NCBI GenBank assembly: GCA_938014245.1
Contig: CALLSD010000062.1
Coordinates: 66,329-130,328 of the forward strand
Origin: an uncultured Actinomyces sp.
GTDB taxonomy: Bacteria > Actinomycetota > Actinomycetes > Actinomycetales > Actinomycetaceae
Reading direction: 5' to 3'
Length of the DNA stretch: 64,000 bases
Shown: piece by piece, positions 7,549-16,868 of the stretch
How the letters are laid out: each line of letters starts with the position of its first letter
How positions within the stretch are numbered: position 1 is the stretch's first letter
The notes under the pieces: model-generated
Told to the model about the DNA's origin: nothing
The model's database searches: none
What the model saw: the letters and a program-made list of their open reading frames with translations, nothing else
Position numbers and translations under genes: made by a program

Positions 7549-8055
7549 TTATTTCTCCTTTAGTTGATCCGTAATCGATTGCTCACCGCGACCGATCGCG
7601 ACAGCACCCGATTGGACGAGTTCGATGACGCCGTAGGGTTCCATGGCCCGCAGCAGCGCCTCCAGCTTGGGTAGTGAACCGATCGACTCAATGACGACCG
7701 ACTCAGGTTGAACGTCGACAACGTGGGCGCGGAACAAGTCCACGACCTGCAAAACGCCCGTGCGACGAGATTCGTCAGCGCGAACCTTCATCATGAGCAG
7801 ACGACGTTCGACGGATTCCTCGGGGTGGAGCTCAACAATCTTGAGCACATTGATGAGCTTATTGAGTTGACGCTTCACCTGCTCGATGGGAGCAGAATCG
7901 GCCTCGACAATAATCGTCATGCGTGAGATGCCGGGTTGCTCGGTCTCCCCCACTGCGAGGGATTTAATGTTGAACGAGCGGCGTGCAAACAAGCCGGAGA
8001 CTCGGGTCAAAACACCGGGCTTGTTTTCCACCAGGACAGCCAGCGTGTGCATCAT
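7549..8055 (-). CDS. ilvN: Acetolactate synthase small (regulatory) subunit
   Basis: 168 residues. An N-terminal ACT domain (HTLAVLVENKPGVLTRVSGL, residues 3-22, then SFNIKSL) binds valine for feedback control. The second half matches the ALS_ss_C domain (MKVRADESRRTGVLQVVDLF). It partners the catalytic IlvB subunit. Its ATG overlaps the ilvB stop by one base, as expected for equimolar coupled synthesis. Nothing unusual in length or residues. Confidence 0.96.
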   Translation of the reverse strand: MMHTLAVLVENKPGVLTRVSGLFARRSFNIKSLAVGETEQPGISRMTIIVEADSAPIEQVKRQLNKLINVLKIVELHPEESVERRLLMMKVRADESRRTGVLQVVDLFRAHVVDVQPESVVIESIGSLPKLEALLRAMEPYGVIELVQSGAVAIGRGEQSITDQLKEK

Positions 8056-9815
8056 CAGTCTTCCACCTCCCAGTCGGGCGCGATATCGCGGGCGTAGCGA
8101 ATGTCGTCATTGGGTACTCCGGCTGCGACCATCGGCCACACCATCGCGTCTTTCGAAACCCTAAAGTCCAAGAGGACCGGGCGATCATTAATCGACATCG
8201 CCCACTTAATCGCGTCCTCGACGTCCTCGGCGCGACGCACGGTGCGCGCCTCCAAGCCATAGGCCTTAGCGAGCATCTCAAAGTTGGGGATCTGCTCACC
8301 CTCGGTCGGGTTCAGCGTTGTATTTGAGTAGCGCTCCCCATAGAACAGTGTCTGCCACTGACGCACCATTCCCAGCACCGAGTTATTGATCAGCGCGACC
8401 TTGATCGGGATGCGGTTGATCGAGCAGGTTGCCAGTTCTTGGTTCGTCATCTGGAAGGAACCATCACCGTCAACGGCCCACACGACCTTGTCCGGTGCAC
8501 CCACTTGCGCGCCCATGGCTGCGGGGATGCAGTACCCCATGGTTCCCAGACCACACGAGGAAATGAAGTGCGAGGGCTCTTCGAATTCGATGAACTGTGC
8601 CGCCCACATCTGGTGCTGTCCCACGCCCGTGACGTAGATGGCCTCGGGGCCAGCGATCGAGGACAGCTTCGAGATCACTTCTTGGGGAGCCATGAAACCG
8701 TCAGTGGGTTCGGTCCATCCAAGCGGGTAGGTCTCGCGCAGGCGGTTCAGGTAACGCCACCATCCCGAAAGGTCGGGCTTGCCGAGGCGTTCGTAGGCCT
8801 CGGGAAGAGCGGCGTTCAGTGCGGCCAAGGCGGGCTTGAGGTCCGCGATCACTGCGACGTCGGCGTAGCGGTTCTTTGACATCTCCGCGGCGTCGATGTC
8901 GACGTGGACAATGCGGGCACGAGGCGCGAAAGAATCCAACTTCCCGGTGACGCGGTCATCGAAGCGAGCGCCCAGTGCGACAACGAGATCCGCGCGCTGG
9001 AGAGCTCCCACCGCGGGAACGGTGCCGTGCATGCCGGGCATCTTCAGGTTGTGAGGATCCGAATCGGGGAAGGCACCGCGAGCGGGAAGAGTCGTCACGA
9101 CAGCCGCGTCGGATAGTGCCACCAGTTCGCGCAGTTCCTTTTCGGCGCGCGCTCGGACGAGGCCGCCGCCGACGTAGAACACGGGAGCCTGCGCGCGTGC
9201 GATCTCCTCTGCGGCTCGCTCGATCTGGCGCGGAACGGGCTCGAAAGCGGGCTGATAGCCGGGAAGATCCATGGGCGCAGGCCAGATGTATTCGAATTCT
9301 TCGACCTGTGCGGATCGAGTGATGTCCACCAGGACGGGACCCGGGCGGCCAGTCTTGGCGATGTGGAAGGCTTCGGTGAGGCGCGCGGGGATTTCACGCG
9401 GGTCCGTCACCAAGAAGGAGTGCTTGGCTAGGGGCATTGAGGCGCCCACGACGTCGGCTTCCTGGAAGGCATCGGTGCCGATCAGGGAGGCGCCGACCTG
9501 GCCTGAGATGACGACGACTGGGACGGAATCGATGTTTGCGTCCGCAATCGCAGTCAGAGTGTTTGTTGCTCCCGGCCCCGAGGTCACGATCGCGACGCCG
9601 ACCTTGCCGCTGGCCAGGGCGTATCCTTGCGCCGCATGGCCTGCGCCCTGTTCGTGGCGCACGAGGATGTGGTGGAGCGATGAGCTCATCAAAGGATCGT
9701 AGGTGGGCAGGATCGCGCCACCGGGCATGCCGAAAACGTCAGTCACGCCCAATGCTTCAAGAGTGGTCACAATGGCTTGCGCGCCGGTCATCACCCGACG
9801 TGTTTCTTCAGTCAT
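8055..9815 (-). CDS. ilvB: Acetolactate synthase large (catalytic) subunit
   Basis: 586 residues from the ATG at 9813-9815 (MTEETRRVMTGAQ). This start follows GGAAGG, and the frame upstream to 9908 reads as non-protein. The enzyme condenses two pyruvates, or pyruvate with 2-oxobutyrate, with ThDP, Mg2+ and FAD. Visible motifs are the cofactor-activating glutamate in RHEQGAGHAAQGYA (near the N-terminus), SGPGATNTLTAIADA, and the ThDP/Mg motif DGDGSFQMTNQEL followed by LINNSVLGMVRQWQ. It is the first structural gene of ilvBNC, 178 bases downstream of a branched-chain leader peptide. Confidence 0.96.
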   Translation of the reverse strand: MTEETRRVMTGAQAIVTTLEALGVTDVFGMPGGAILPTYDPLMSSSLHHILVRHEQGAGHAAQGYALASGKVGVAIVTSGPGATNTLTAIADANIDSVPVVVISGQVGASLIGTDAFQEADVVGASMPLAKHSFLVTDPREIPARLTEAFHIAKTGRPGPVLVDITRSAQVEEFEYIWPAPMDLPGYQPAFEPVPRQIERAAEEIARAQAPVFYVGGGLVRARAEKELRELVALSDAAVVTTLPARGAFPDSDPHNLKMPGMHGTVPAVGALQRADLVVALGARFDDRVTGKLDSFAPRARIVHVDIDAAEMSKNRYADVAVIADLKPALAALNAALPEAYERLGKPDLSGWWRYLNRLRETYPLGWTEPTDGFMAPQEVISKLSSIAGPEAIYVTGVGQHQMWAAQFIEFEEPSHFISSCGLGTMGYCIPAAMGAQVGAPDKVVWAVDGDGSFQMTNQELATCSINRIPIKVALINNSVLGMVRQWQTLFYGERYSNTTLNPTEGEQIPNFEMLAKAYGLEARTVRRAEDVEDAIKWAMSINDRPVLLDFRVSKDAMVWPMVAAGVPNDDIRYARDIAPDWEVED

Positions 9816-9892
9816 TATCAGCCTTCCAGTCGGTCTACGCTTCCGCTTCAAAGGACATGAGCCCTTTGGGGAATCATGGGGTGTCATGCATG

Positions 9893-10017
9893 AAAAAATC
9901 CCCTTCACAGGTGCGGTCGCGGCGCAAACTCAGGTGTTTGCGAACGCGTAGCGCATATGCGCGGGGATTGAGGCGTGCGTTCCATCCGACAATTCACACG
10001 GCAGGAATCGCACGCCT
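9893..10017 (-). promoter_or_regulatory. Probable ilvBNC attenuator region
   Basis: Read leftward: AGGCGTGCG (10017-10009, inside the leader codons) pairs perfectly with CGCACGCCT (9979-9971). Then come CAATCCCC (9970-9963), the palindrome GCGCATATGCGC (9962-9951), a 7-base stem (9942-9936 with 9929-9923), and GGGGAT leading into six U at 9898-9893. GGGGAT could pair with ATCCCC to close a branched terminator stem next to the U run. Which folds exclude each other cannot be settled by eye. Confidence 0.6.
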
Positions 10018-10062
10018 GGGTACGATGACCGAGACGAGAATTCCCGAAATGCGAAGCTTCAT
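9994..10062 (-). CDS. ilvB leader peptide (22 residues, Ile/Leu/Val-rich)
   Basis: A short frame upstream of ilvB reads MKLRISGILVSVIVPRRAIP followed by AV and TGA. Ten of the 22 residues are isoleucine, leucine or valine, including the run ILVSVIV. Such peptides act as ribosome sensors in attenuation of branched-chain operons, as known for ilvBNC of Corynebacterium. The ribosome site is weak (GTAGAAG ahead of ATG). The last codons form one arm of a perfect 9-base hairpin (see the next entry). The function is inferred from composition, position and RNA structure. Confidence 0.8.
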   Translation of the reverse strand: MKLRISGILVSVIVPRRAIPAV

Positions 10063-10289
10063 CACGCTTCTACCGTAGAGCCTCTTGCCGCCATGGGCTT
10101 TTTAATCTCACACTCCGGAATATGTGGGACCTTGGCCTCAAAATCGAAAATTTGTCAGACAGCAATTGAGTCCCTTTCGACACAATCTGCATAATTCTGC
10201 GCTTTATCCATTTGGCCCCTCTCCTGAGTCAGACGATACTGAGAAGCGGATACAGATAATCCTGATCACCAGACAATGGAGCCATCACA

Positions 10290-11882
10290 GTGGAGATCTT
10301 ATTTACGAAGCTCGCTGATCAGCCTGTCCTATTCCTGTTCCTCCTTATCGGCATCGGAATGGCCTTCGGCCACGTGAAGATCAAGGGAATCGGACTGGGC
10401 GCGGCGGCCGTCCTCTTCTTTGCAATCATCTTGTCCGCCTGGGCCGAAACCTACGGCATCCACCTGCGTGTCACCCGCGAATTGGGCACTCTCGGTTTGG
10501 CGCTTTTCACCTTCGCAATCGGTATGAATTCGGGCGCCTCGTTCTTCCACAACCTCAAGAGCGCGGTCGGCCCGATCCTCACGATGGTCGCCCTCTACGC
10601 CATCGCCGCAGCTACCGGTGAATTCATTGGCCGTATGTGGGGAATGGACCCCGCACTCATCGCCGGCACCTTCGCCGGTTCAGTGACCAACACTCCGGCT
10701 CTGTCCGCCGCTGGCCAGGCCTCGGGGAAGTTGGACTTGGCGACCGTCGGTTACTCGATTGCCTACCTCTTCGGCGTCATCGGAATGCTCATCGCCTCGG
10801 CCGCCGCCCTGTCCTACGGCAAGCGCGACAAGGATGCCCCCTCTCCCCTGTCGAACCGCACGATCCGCGTCGAGCGCGACGATCACCCCTGCTTGGGCGA
10901 TATTTATACGACTCTGGGTTCCAAGATCACCTTCTCGCGCCTGCGCCGAGGCGAAACCGGCCCGATCATGCGTCCGTCGATGACCGATACCGTGGATAAG
11001 GGCGACCTGGTCACCGTCGTCGGCCCGCGCGAGCTCGTCGCCCGCGTCGCAACCGAATTGGGCCACCCCTCCTCGCATTCCCTCATCGAGGACCGCACCT
11101 ACTTGGATTTCCGTCGCGTCACGATTTCCAACCCGAAGCTCGCGGGCCATACCGTGGAAGAGCTGGACCTTGCGGGCAAGTTCTCCGCAACCGTTTCCCG
11201 CGTTCGCCGAGGCGACGTCGACATGATCGCCGAACCCGGCCTTGTCCTTCAGCAGGGTGACCGCGTCCGCGTAGTCGCACCGACCTCGAAGATGCGGGAG
11301 ATTACGAAGTTCTTCGGCGACTCCGCACGAGGCCTGTCTGACCTCAACCCGATCAGCTTGGGTGTTGGCATGGCGCTGGGAATTTTGATTGGTGAGATTC
11401 CGATCTTTACGCCGACTGGAGCCTACTTCTCCATTGGTTCAGCCGCCGGCACGTTGATTGTTGGCCTGATCTTTGGCCGTTTGGGTCGCATCGGCCCTAT
11501 CGTCACTGCGATGCCTTTCACGGCCGGTCAGGTCTTGGCAGAGTTCGGCCTTCTGGTCTTCCTCGCACAAGCGGGCGCTAACGCAGGTGGACAGATTGAA
11601 AAGGCTTTCACCTCCGGCACCTGGCTGCAGATCCTCTTGCTGGGCATCATCATGACCTCGATCATGGCTATTGGCCTCTACGTCGTCATGCGTTGGGCTT
11701 TCAAGATGGGTGGAACGAAGCTCGCGGGTCTTCTGGCTGGCGCTCAGACGCAGCCTGCAGTCCTGGCTTTCGCAAACTCTCGTACGAATATGGATCCTCG
11801 CGTCTCCTTGGGTTACGCCTTGGTCTACCCGGTTGCCATGATCGGCAAGATCCTCGTCGCTCAGATCATGGGTGGTATGTAA
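10290..11882 (+). CDS. AspT/YidE-type transporter with TrkA-C domains
   Basis: 530 residues. Two hydrophobic halves (about residues 10-185 and 350-530, each with some five or six helices) flank a soluble region with two RCK_C/TrkA-C-like modules (LRRGETGPIMRPSMTDTVDKGDLVTVVG and a second near VRRGDVDMIAEPGLVLQQGDRVRVVAP). This is the architecture of the aspartate:alanine exchanger family (AspT, YidE, YbjL). The repeated motif GTFAGSVTNTPALSAA in the first half and AGAQTQPAVLAFA in the second is characteristic. The start is GTG at 10290 with TGGAG upstream. It is divergent from ilvB. The substrate is unknown; an amino- or dicarboxylic acid exchanger is a reasonable guess. Confidence 0.87.
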   Translation: MEILFTKLADQPVLFLFLLIGIGMAFGHVKIKGIGLGAAAVLFFAIILSAWAETYGIHLRVTRELGTLGLALFTFAIGMNSGASFFHNLKSAVGPILTMVALYAIAAATGEFIGRMWGMDPALIAGTFAGSVTNTPALSAAGQASGKLDLATVGYSIAYLFGVIGMLIASAAALSYGKRDKDAPSPLSNRTIRVERDDHPCLGDIYTTLGSKITFSRLRRGETGPIMRPSMTDTVDKGDLVTVVGPRELVARVATELGHPSSHSLIEDRTYLDFRRVTISNPKLAGHTVEELDLAGKFSATVSRVRRGDVDMIAEPGLVLQQGDRVRVVAPTSKMREITKFFGDSARGLSDLNPISLGVGMALGILIGEIPIFTPTGAYFSIGSAAGTLIVGLIFGRLGRIGPIVTAMPFTAGQVLAEFGLLVFLAQAGANAGGQIEKAFTSGTWLQILLLGIIMTSIMAIGLYVVMRWAFKMGGTKLAGLLAGAQTQPAVLAFANSRTNMDPRVSLGYALVYPVAMIGKILVAQIMGGM

Positions 11883-11899
11883 TCACTCTGAGTGCTCAT

Positions 11900-11941
11900 A
11901 GCTTGTGGGCCCCGCACCACCAGGTGCGGGGCCCACAAGCT
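11900..11941. terminator. Perfect 19-base hairpin between transporter and infB
   Basis: The stem 11900-11918 pairs perfectly with 11923-11941 around ACCA. The genes on both sides converge on it. There is almost no U tail, as for several hairpins here, so it is called by stem quality and position. Confidence 0.82.
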
Positions 11942-11958
11942 TTCACTCAACTCAGACC

Positions 11959-14841
11959 TCAGTCACGCGGCTTTTCGCGCATTTCCCAGGTCTCGATGAT
12001 GTCGCCTTCTTGGATATCCTTATAGCCCAAGGTGATACCACATTCGTAGCCCTCGCGGACTTCAGTGACATCGTCCTTCTCGCGGCGAAGCGATGCGATT
12101 TCCAGGTTCTCTGCAACGACGACGCCATCGCGAACCAGGCGAGCCTTGGTTCCACGCTTGATGGTGCCCGAGCGGACAATCGAACCAGCGATGTTGCCGA
12201 ACTTGCCAGAACGGAAGACCTGACGGATCTCCGCGCTGCCCAATGCGACCTCTTCGTAGATCGGCTTGAGCATGCCCTTCATCGCGGCCTCGACATCGTC
12301 GATCGCCGAGTAGATGACGTTGTAGTACTTGATCTCGACGCCCTCGGCATCGGCAAGTTCCTGAACGCGCTCTGCCGGGCGGACATTGAAGCCAATGATG
12401 ACTGCGTTGTCCACGGTCGCCAGGTTGACGTCGTTCTGGGTAATTGCACCGACACCGCGGTGGATGATACGCAGAGCAACTTCTTCGCCCACGTCGATGC
12501 GCAGCAGCGAATCTTCCAGAGCTTCAACAGCACCGGAAACGTCACCCTTAATGACCAGGTTGAGGGTATCAACCTCGCCTTCCTTGAGGACCTTATCGAA
12601 GTCTTCAAGGGAGACGCGCTTGCGGCGCTTGGCCAGCATGGCCTGACGTTCAGCAGCTTCACGCTTGTCAGCGATCTGGCGAGCGGTACGGTCATCGGAA
12701 GCAACCAGGAAGGAGTCACCTGCACGCGGGACCGAGGTCAGGCCCAGCACTGCAACCGGCGTCGAAGGTCCAGCCTCGGAAACATCGTTACCGCTGTCGT
12801 CGAACATCGCACGAACGCGGCCGTGCGAGGAACCGACAACCAGGGAATCGCCGACGCGCAGGGTACCGCGCTGGACCAGCATGGTTGCCACCGCGCCGCG
12901 TCCCTTATCAAGGTTCGCTTCAATGGCCACACCGCGTGCGTCCGTATCCGGGTTCGCTTCCAGGGTCAGCGCCGCATCAGCGGTCAGCAGCACGGCCTCG
13001 AGAAGCTCGTGTATACCCTTGCGCTGCTTGGCCGAGATGTCGACGAACATAACGTCGCCGCCGTACTCTTCGGCAACGAGGCCGTACTCGGTGAGCTGTG
13101 CACGGATCTTCTCCGGGTTCGCCTCTTCCTTATCAACCTTGTTAACGGCAACAACGATCGGCACGCCGGCTGCCTGCGCGTGGTTGATTGCTTCAACGGT
13201 CTGAGGCATGACACCGTCATCAGCTGCGACCACGAGGATCGCAATGTCGGTAACCTGCGCACCACGGGCACGCATAGCGGTGAAGGCCTCGTGACCGGGG
13301 GTATCGATGAAGGTGATCGGGCGGCGCGTGCCGTCCTCTGCGGTGACCTTCACCTGATAGGCGCCGATGTGCTGGGTAATGCCACCGTGCTCGGAATCGA
13401 CGACGTCGGTGTGACGGATAGCGTCGAGGAGCTTGGTCTTACCGTGGTCGACGTGGCCCATGACCGTGACGACCGGGGGACGCGGTTGCATGTTCTCTGC
13501 ATCGTCCAGTTCTTCGGCTTCGAGGTCGATGTCGAAGGACTCGAGCAGTTCGCGATCTTCGTCTTCAGGAGAGACAACCTTGACGTCGTAGCCGAGCTCT
13601 GCGCCCAGTGCCTCGAAAGTGTCTTGATCCAGCGACTGCGTGGCCGTTGCCATCTCTCCGAGGTGGAAGAGGACGGTGACCAGCGCTGCGGGATTGACGT
13701 TGATCTTCTCAGCGAAGTCAGCAAGGGAGGCACCCTGGCGGATACGGATCTGTTGTCCATCGCCGCGAGGAATCGACACGCCACCAATGACGGGTGCGTT
13801 CTGCTGTTCGAACTCTTGACGCTTTGCGCGCTTCGACTTGCGTCCGCGCGAGCTCTTGCCGCCACCGCGACCGAATGCGCCCGGTGTTGCGCCGCGGCCG
13901 CCACCGCGACCACCACGCGGCGGAGCGAAACCGCCACCGGCATTTGCTCCGGGAGCACCCTGGGCGCCACCGCCACCAGCAGGACGGGTACCGCGGCCGC
14001 GACCGCCGCGAGGACGATCAGAAGAAGGTGCAGGACCGCCCGAGCGAGCGAAGTTTGCCTGTCCGGGCATCATTCCCGGGTTTGGACGCGGACCGCCACC
14101 AGAAGGTGCGCCACCACGAGGCGGACGAGGACCTCCAGAACGTCCACCCTGTGCGCCTGCAGGACGCGGGGGACGTTCGCCGCCCTGTGCGCCGCCGCGA
14201 GCGGGACGCGCTCCCCCACGGCCACCCTGGCTACCGCCGGGACGAGGCATGCCCTGGCTGGATGCATAGGGGTTGTTTCCGGGGCGGGGGCCACCGGGGC
14301 GAGGCGCTCCAGGACGAGGTGCACCCGGCTTGGGGGAAGCGCCACCAGCGGGACGGGGTGCGCGAGGCGCACCCGGCTTGGGAGCTGCACCCGGCTTGGG
14401 GGCAGCTGCGTGAGTATCGCTTGCAGGACGAGCAGCTGGCTTGGGGGCGCGAGTTTCCTTCGCGCTTTCAGCTGCTTCACCCTTCGGGGCCTCAGCCTTA
14501 GGTGCGCGAGGCGCAGGCTTGCGCGACGCGGGCTTGGGGGCCTCGGGAGTGGGGGTTTCGTCCTTCACTGAAGCCTGAGCGGACTCTGCCGGCTTCTCAG
14601 CGCTGGCCTTCGCGCGAGGCTTCGGGGCAGCGGGCTTCTTGGACGTGCTCTTGGCGGCATCACCCGATGCGGCTGATCCGGAGAGCTTTTCAAAATGTTC
14701 ACGCGCGTCACGCGCGACAGGGGGTTCAAGTGCGGAGGACGAAGCCTTGACGTATTCGCCCTTGTCTCGTAGGTAGGCCAGCAATTCCTTGCTGGGGATT
14801 CCGAGCTCTTTCGCGAGCTCGTGGACACGCAGTTTTGCCAC
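11959..14841 (-). CDS. infB: Translation initiation factor IF-2
   Basis: 960 residues; GTPase that brings formyl-Met-tRNA to the 30S subunit. The N-terminus (MAKLRVHELAKELGIPSKEL) is the IF2-N helix module. Residues about 60-330 are a low-complexity Ala/Pro/Arg/Gly region with many RPGAPRPG and GGRGG units, typical of high-GC actinobacteria. The GTPase motifs are GHVDHGKTKLLD, DTPGHEAF and NKVDKEEA. The C-terminal half carries the IF2 barrel and C2 domain (QVFRSGKFGNIAGSIVRSG). It is the last gene of the rimP-nusA-ylxR-infB unit. The long open frames on the opposite strand are shadows of its biased codons. Confidence 0.97.
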   Translation of the reverse strand: MAKLRVHELAKELGIPSKELLAYLRDKGEYVKASSSALEPPVARDAREHFEKLSGSAASGDAAKSTSKKPAAPKPRAKASAEKPAESAQASVKDETPTPEAPKPASRKPAPRAPKAEAPKGEAAESAKETRAPKPAARPASDTHAAAPKPGAAPKPGAPRAPRPAGGASPKPGAPRPGAPRPGGPRPGNNPYASSQGMPRPGGSQGGRGGARPARGGAQGGERPPRPAGAQGGRSGGPRPPRGGAPSGGGPRPNPGMMPGQANFARSGGPAPSSDRPRGGRGRGTRPAGGGGAQGAPGANAGGGFAPPRGGRGGGRGATPGAFGRGGGKSSRGRKSKRAKRQEFEQQNAPVIGGVSIPRGDGQQIRIRQGASLADFAEKINVNPAALVTVLFHLGEMATATQSLDQDTFEALGAELGYDVKVVSPEDEDRELLESFDIDLEAEELDDAENMQPRPPVVTVMGHVDHGKTKLLDAIRHTDVVDSEHGGITQHIGAYQVKVTAEDGTRRPITFIDTPGHEAFTAMRARGAQVTDIAILVVAADDGVMPQTVEAINHAQAAGVPIVVAVNKVDKEEANPEKIRAQLTEYGLVAEEYGGDVMFVDISAKQRKGIHELLEAVLLTADAALTLEANPDTDARGVAIEANLDKGRGAVATMLVQRGTLRVGDSLVVGSSHGRVRAMFDDSGNDVSEAGPSTPVAVLGLTSVPRAGDSFLVASDDRTARQIADKREAAERQAMLAKRRKRVSLEDFDKVLKEGEVDTLNLVIKGDVSGAVEALEDSLLRIDVGEEVALRIIHRGVGAITQNDVNLATVDNAVIIGFNVRPAERVQELADAEGVEIKYYNVIYSAIDDVEAAMKGMLKPIYEEVALGSAEIRQVFRSGKFGNIAGSIVRSGTIKRGTKARLVRDGVVVAENLEIASLRREKDDVTEVREGYECGITLGYKDIQEGDIIETWEMREKPRD

Positions 14842-14950
14842 TTTTCTCCTTGTTCGGGAACGTCCCCGAAACGGAGACGTATCACTGATATTGCAGGCAG
14901 CTCATCGCTGGGTACTCATCGGGTGCCCATGGGCTTTCAACCCGCTTTCG

Positions 14951-15229
14951 CTACTCGTTGTCCGGCGCCCTGTGCGCCGCTGACAGAATGGCCTCCCCCA
15001 AGGCCTTCCACTGCTGATCGGTCATGTCGACCGTTCGTCGCAGCGAACGCCCCATCGCCCGCCTGGTGCGGGCAAGGTCTAGGCAGCGAGCTTCGGGATG
15101 AAACCACGCTCCCCGACCGGGAAGTTGACGACGGGCATCAACGTGGAGATGTCCGTCGGTAGAGGCAACGACACGGATCAACTCCGAACGTTGCGCGCGT
15201 ATTCCACAACCCACACAGGTGCGAAGCAT
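14951..15229 (-). CDS. ylxR: YlxR-family RNA-binding protein
   Basis: About 92 residues (DUF448). The conserved RTCVGCG motif near the N-terminus and the LPGRGAWFHPEARCLDLA block are the family signature. Relatives bind RNA and sit between nusA and infB, exactly as here. I chose the ATG at 15227-15229 so that RTCVGC falls near the N-terminus; a GTG at 15247 six codons upstream is also possible and no ribosome site clearly decides. Reading further upstream would overlap nusA. Confidence 0.88.
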   Translation of the reverse strand: MLRTCVGCGIRAQRSELIRVVASTDGHLHVDARRQLPGRGAWFHPEARCLDLARTRRAMGRSLRRTVDMTDQQWKALGEAILSAAHRAPDNE

Positions 15230-15266
15230 AGAAGTGGATTGAGACACGCCTTCAAGCTTAGCTGAG

Positions 15267-16319
15267 TCAGTCCTCATCCAAGTCATCGGATTGTGAGCGA
15301 CTGATCACGTCATCCGGTGTGGATGAACGCGATGCCAGTGCTTCTTCACCGTTTTCGGTGTCCGAGTGAATATCGATGTGGAAGTCCGTCAGGCGTGCTG
15401 CGAGGCGTGCGTTCTGGCCTTCCTTACCGATAGCCAGCGAAAGCTGGAAGTCAGGGACAATCGCAGTGGCAGTGCGCTGTTCAACAGAGTGAACAACCAC
15501 GCGGGACACGCGAGCCGGAGACAGAGAGTTAGCAACGAAACGCGCCGGATCCTCTGACCAATCGACGATATCGATCTTTTCCCCGCCCAGTTCGTTCATA
15601 ACTGCACGCACACGCGAACCCATGGGGCCGATGCAGGCGCCCTTGGCGTTGACACCCTCACGGGTCGCCAAAACAGCGATCTTCGAGCGGTGTCCAGCTT
15701 CGCGGGCGATTGCCTTAATGCGGACCAAGCCCTCTTGGATTTCGGGAACCTCGCGCTCAAACAGTCCCTTGACGAGGCCGGGGTGGGTGCGCGACAAGGT
15801 AATGCGAGCACCGCGGTCAGTGCGTTCGACGGAAACGATGAGCGCACGCAGGCGGGTGCCGTGGGAGTAGTCCTCGCCGGGAACCTTTTCGGAATCGGGA
15901 AGAACGGCCTCGAAATCATCAGCCAGCTTCACGATGGTCATACGCGAGTCACGGGACTGCTGAACGACACCGGTAACGATCTGGCCAGTCTTGCCGGCAA
16001 AGTCACCCAATACACGCTGATCGTCGGCGTCACGCAGGCGCTGCATAATGACCGAACGCGCTGTGGATTGGGCGATGCGGCCAAAGTTCTTCGGGGTGTC
16101 GTCAAATTCTCCGATGGGGTTGCCATCGTCGTCTTCTTCGGTGGCCATCACGGTGACGCGGCCGGTGCGCTTATCAATTTCGATGCGAGCCTTTGAAATC
16201 GCACCGGGGATGTTGTGGTAGGCCTTGAGTAGCGCTTCTTCGATGGCGTCAACCAGGGTATCGAGCGATACCCCCTTCTCGTGTTCGACCATCCGCAGGG
16301 CGGTCATATCGATTTCCAT
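15267..16319 (-). CDS. nusA: Transcription termination/antitermination factor NusA
   Basis: 350 residues from the ATG at 16317-16319 (MEIDMTALRMVEHEKG), preceded by GAGGGACGCT; the frame extends six codons further but lacks that spacing. The order is the usual one: N-terminal RNA-polymerase-binding domain (to about 120), S1 domain (about GKTGQIVTGVVQQSRDSRM onward), then two KH domains (GACIGPMGSRVRAVMNELGGEKIDIVDW and LSLAIGKEGQNARLAARL). As in other actinobacteria the C-terminal acidic repeats are absent; only a short acidic tail follows. It lies 8 bases after rimP. Confidence 0.96.
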   Translation of the reverse strand: MEIDMTALRMVEHEKGVSLDTLVDAIEEALLKAYHNIPGAISKARIEIDKRTGRVTVMATEEDDDGNPIGEFDDTPKNFGRIAQSTARSVIMQRLRDADDQRVLGDFAGKTGQIVTGVVQQSRDSRMTIVKLADDFEAVLPDSEKVPGEDYSHGTRLRALIVSVERTDRGARITLSRTHPGLVKGLFEREVPEIQEGLVRIKAIAREAGHRSKIAVLATREGVNAKGACIGPMGSRVRAVMNELGGEKIDIVDWSEDPARFVANSLSPARVSRVVVHSVEQRTATAIVPDFQLSLAIGKEGQNARLAARLTDFHIDIHSDTENGEEALASRSSTPDDVISRSQSDDLDED

Positions 16320-16327
16320 AGCGTCCC

Positions 16328-16798
16328 TCATTCCCACGAGCCGAAGTCGACGCGCGAACGCGCCTTCTTGATCTCGTCATATGCAATTGTGTGGCTTTCA
16401 GCGCCGGTATCTACAGTAGCGCTTTTCTCGTCTGCCTGGCTGACTCGTCCCACGACCTTGTCACCGTTGCGCAACTTCACGCTAACAAGTCCGCCGATCT
16501 GACGCATCCAGTGTTCAGGCTTCTTCAGCTCTCGTTCAAGACCGGGAGTGGATACTTCCAGCATGTAAGCGTCCGAGATCGGGTCGGCTGAATCCATGGC
16601 TTTGGAGATTGCCCGCGAGATTTCGGCAAGAGCATCGGAAGATAGACGCTCCGCACCAAGGGGTTCTTCAACAGTGATGCGACACACCAAGTCCCCGTTT
16701 TGTTTGAGGATCGTTACCGCGTCAAGCTGCGCCCCCGCTTGGGTGACGATACCTTCGACCAGCGCACGGACCTGTTCTTCAATCTGTGTGGGTGCCAC
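16328..16798 (-). CDS. rimP: Ribosome maturation factor RimP
   Basis: About 156 residues; assists 30S assembly. The family signature is visible in LEVSTPGLERELKKPEHW, and a C-terminal SH3-like barrel begins near VSVKLRNGDKVVGRV. I chose GTG at 16796-16798 (VAPTQIEEQV) because GAAGGAG lies six bases before it; GTG at 16817-16819 is the alternative, adding seven residues. First gene of the rimP-nusA-ylxR-infB unit and divergent from the lipoprotein gene. Confidence 0.93.
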   Translation of the reverse strand: MAPTQIEEQVRALVEGIVTQAGAQLDAVTILKQNGDLVCRITVEEPLGAERLSSDALAEISRAISKAMDSADPISDAYMLEVSTPGLERELKKPEHWMRQIGGLVSVKLRNGDKVVGRVSQADEKSATVDTGAESHTIAYDEIKKARSRVDFGSWE

Positions 16799-16868
16799 CT
16801 TCACTCCTTCACGCGACACGGTATTCTAGGCAATCGTACTCGTCTTTTGACCATGGGATGATGTTGTT

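Noticed and set aside
6290..7567. A 425-codon plus-strand frame starting in repeat copy B
   Set aside because: It runs antisense through ilvC and owes its length to codon bias.
13840..14420. Tandem GC-rich repeats
   Set aside because: They encode the low-complexity RPGAPRPG region of IF-2, common in actinobacteria.
11905..14571. An 888-codon open frame on the plus strand
   Set aside because: It is antisense to infB, has the composition of a reversed Ala/Arg/Gly-rich gene and no recognisable domain; infB is certain.
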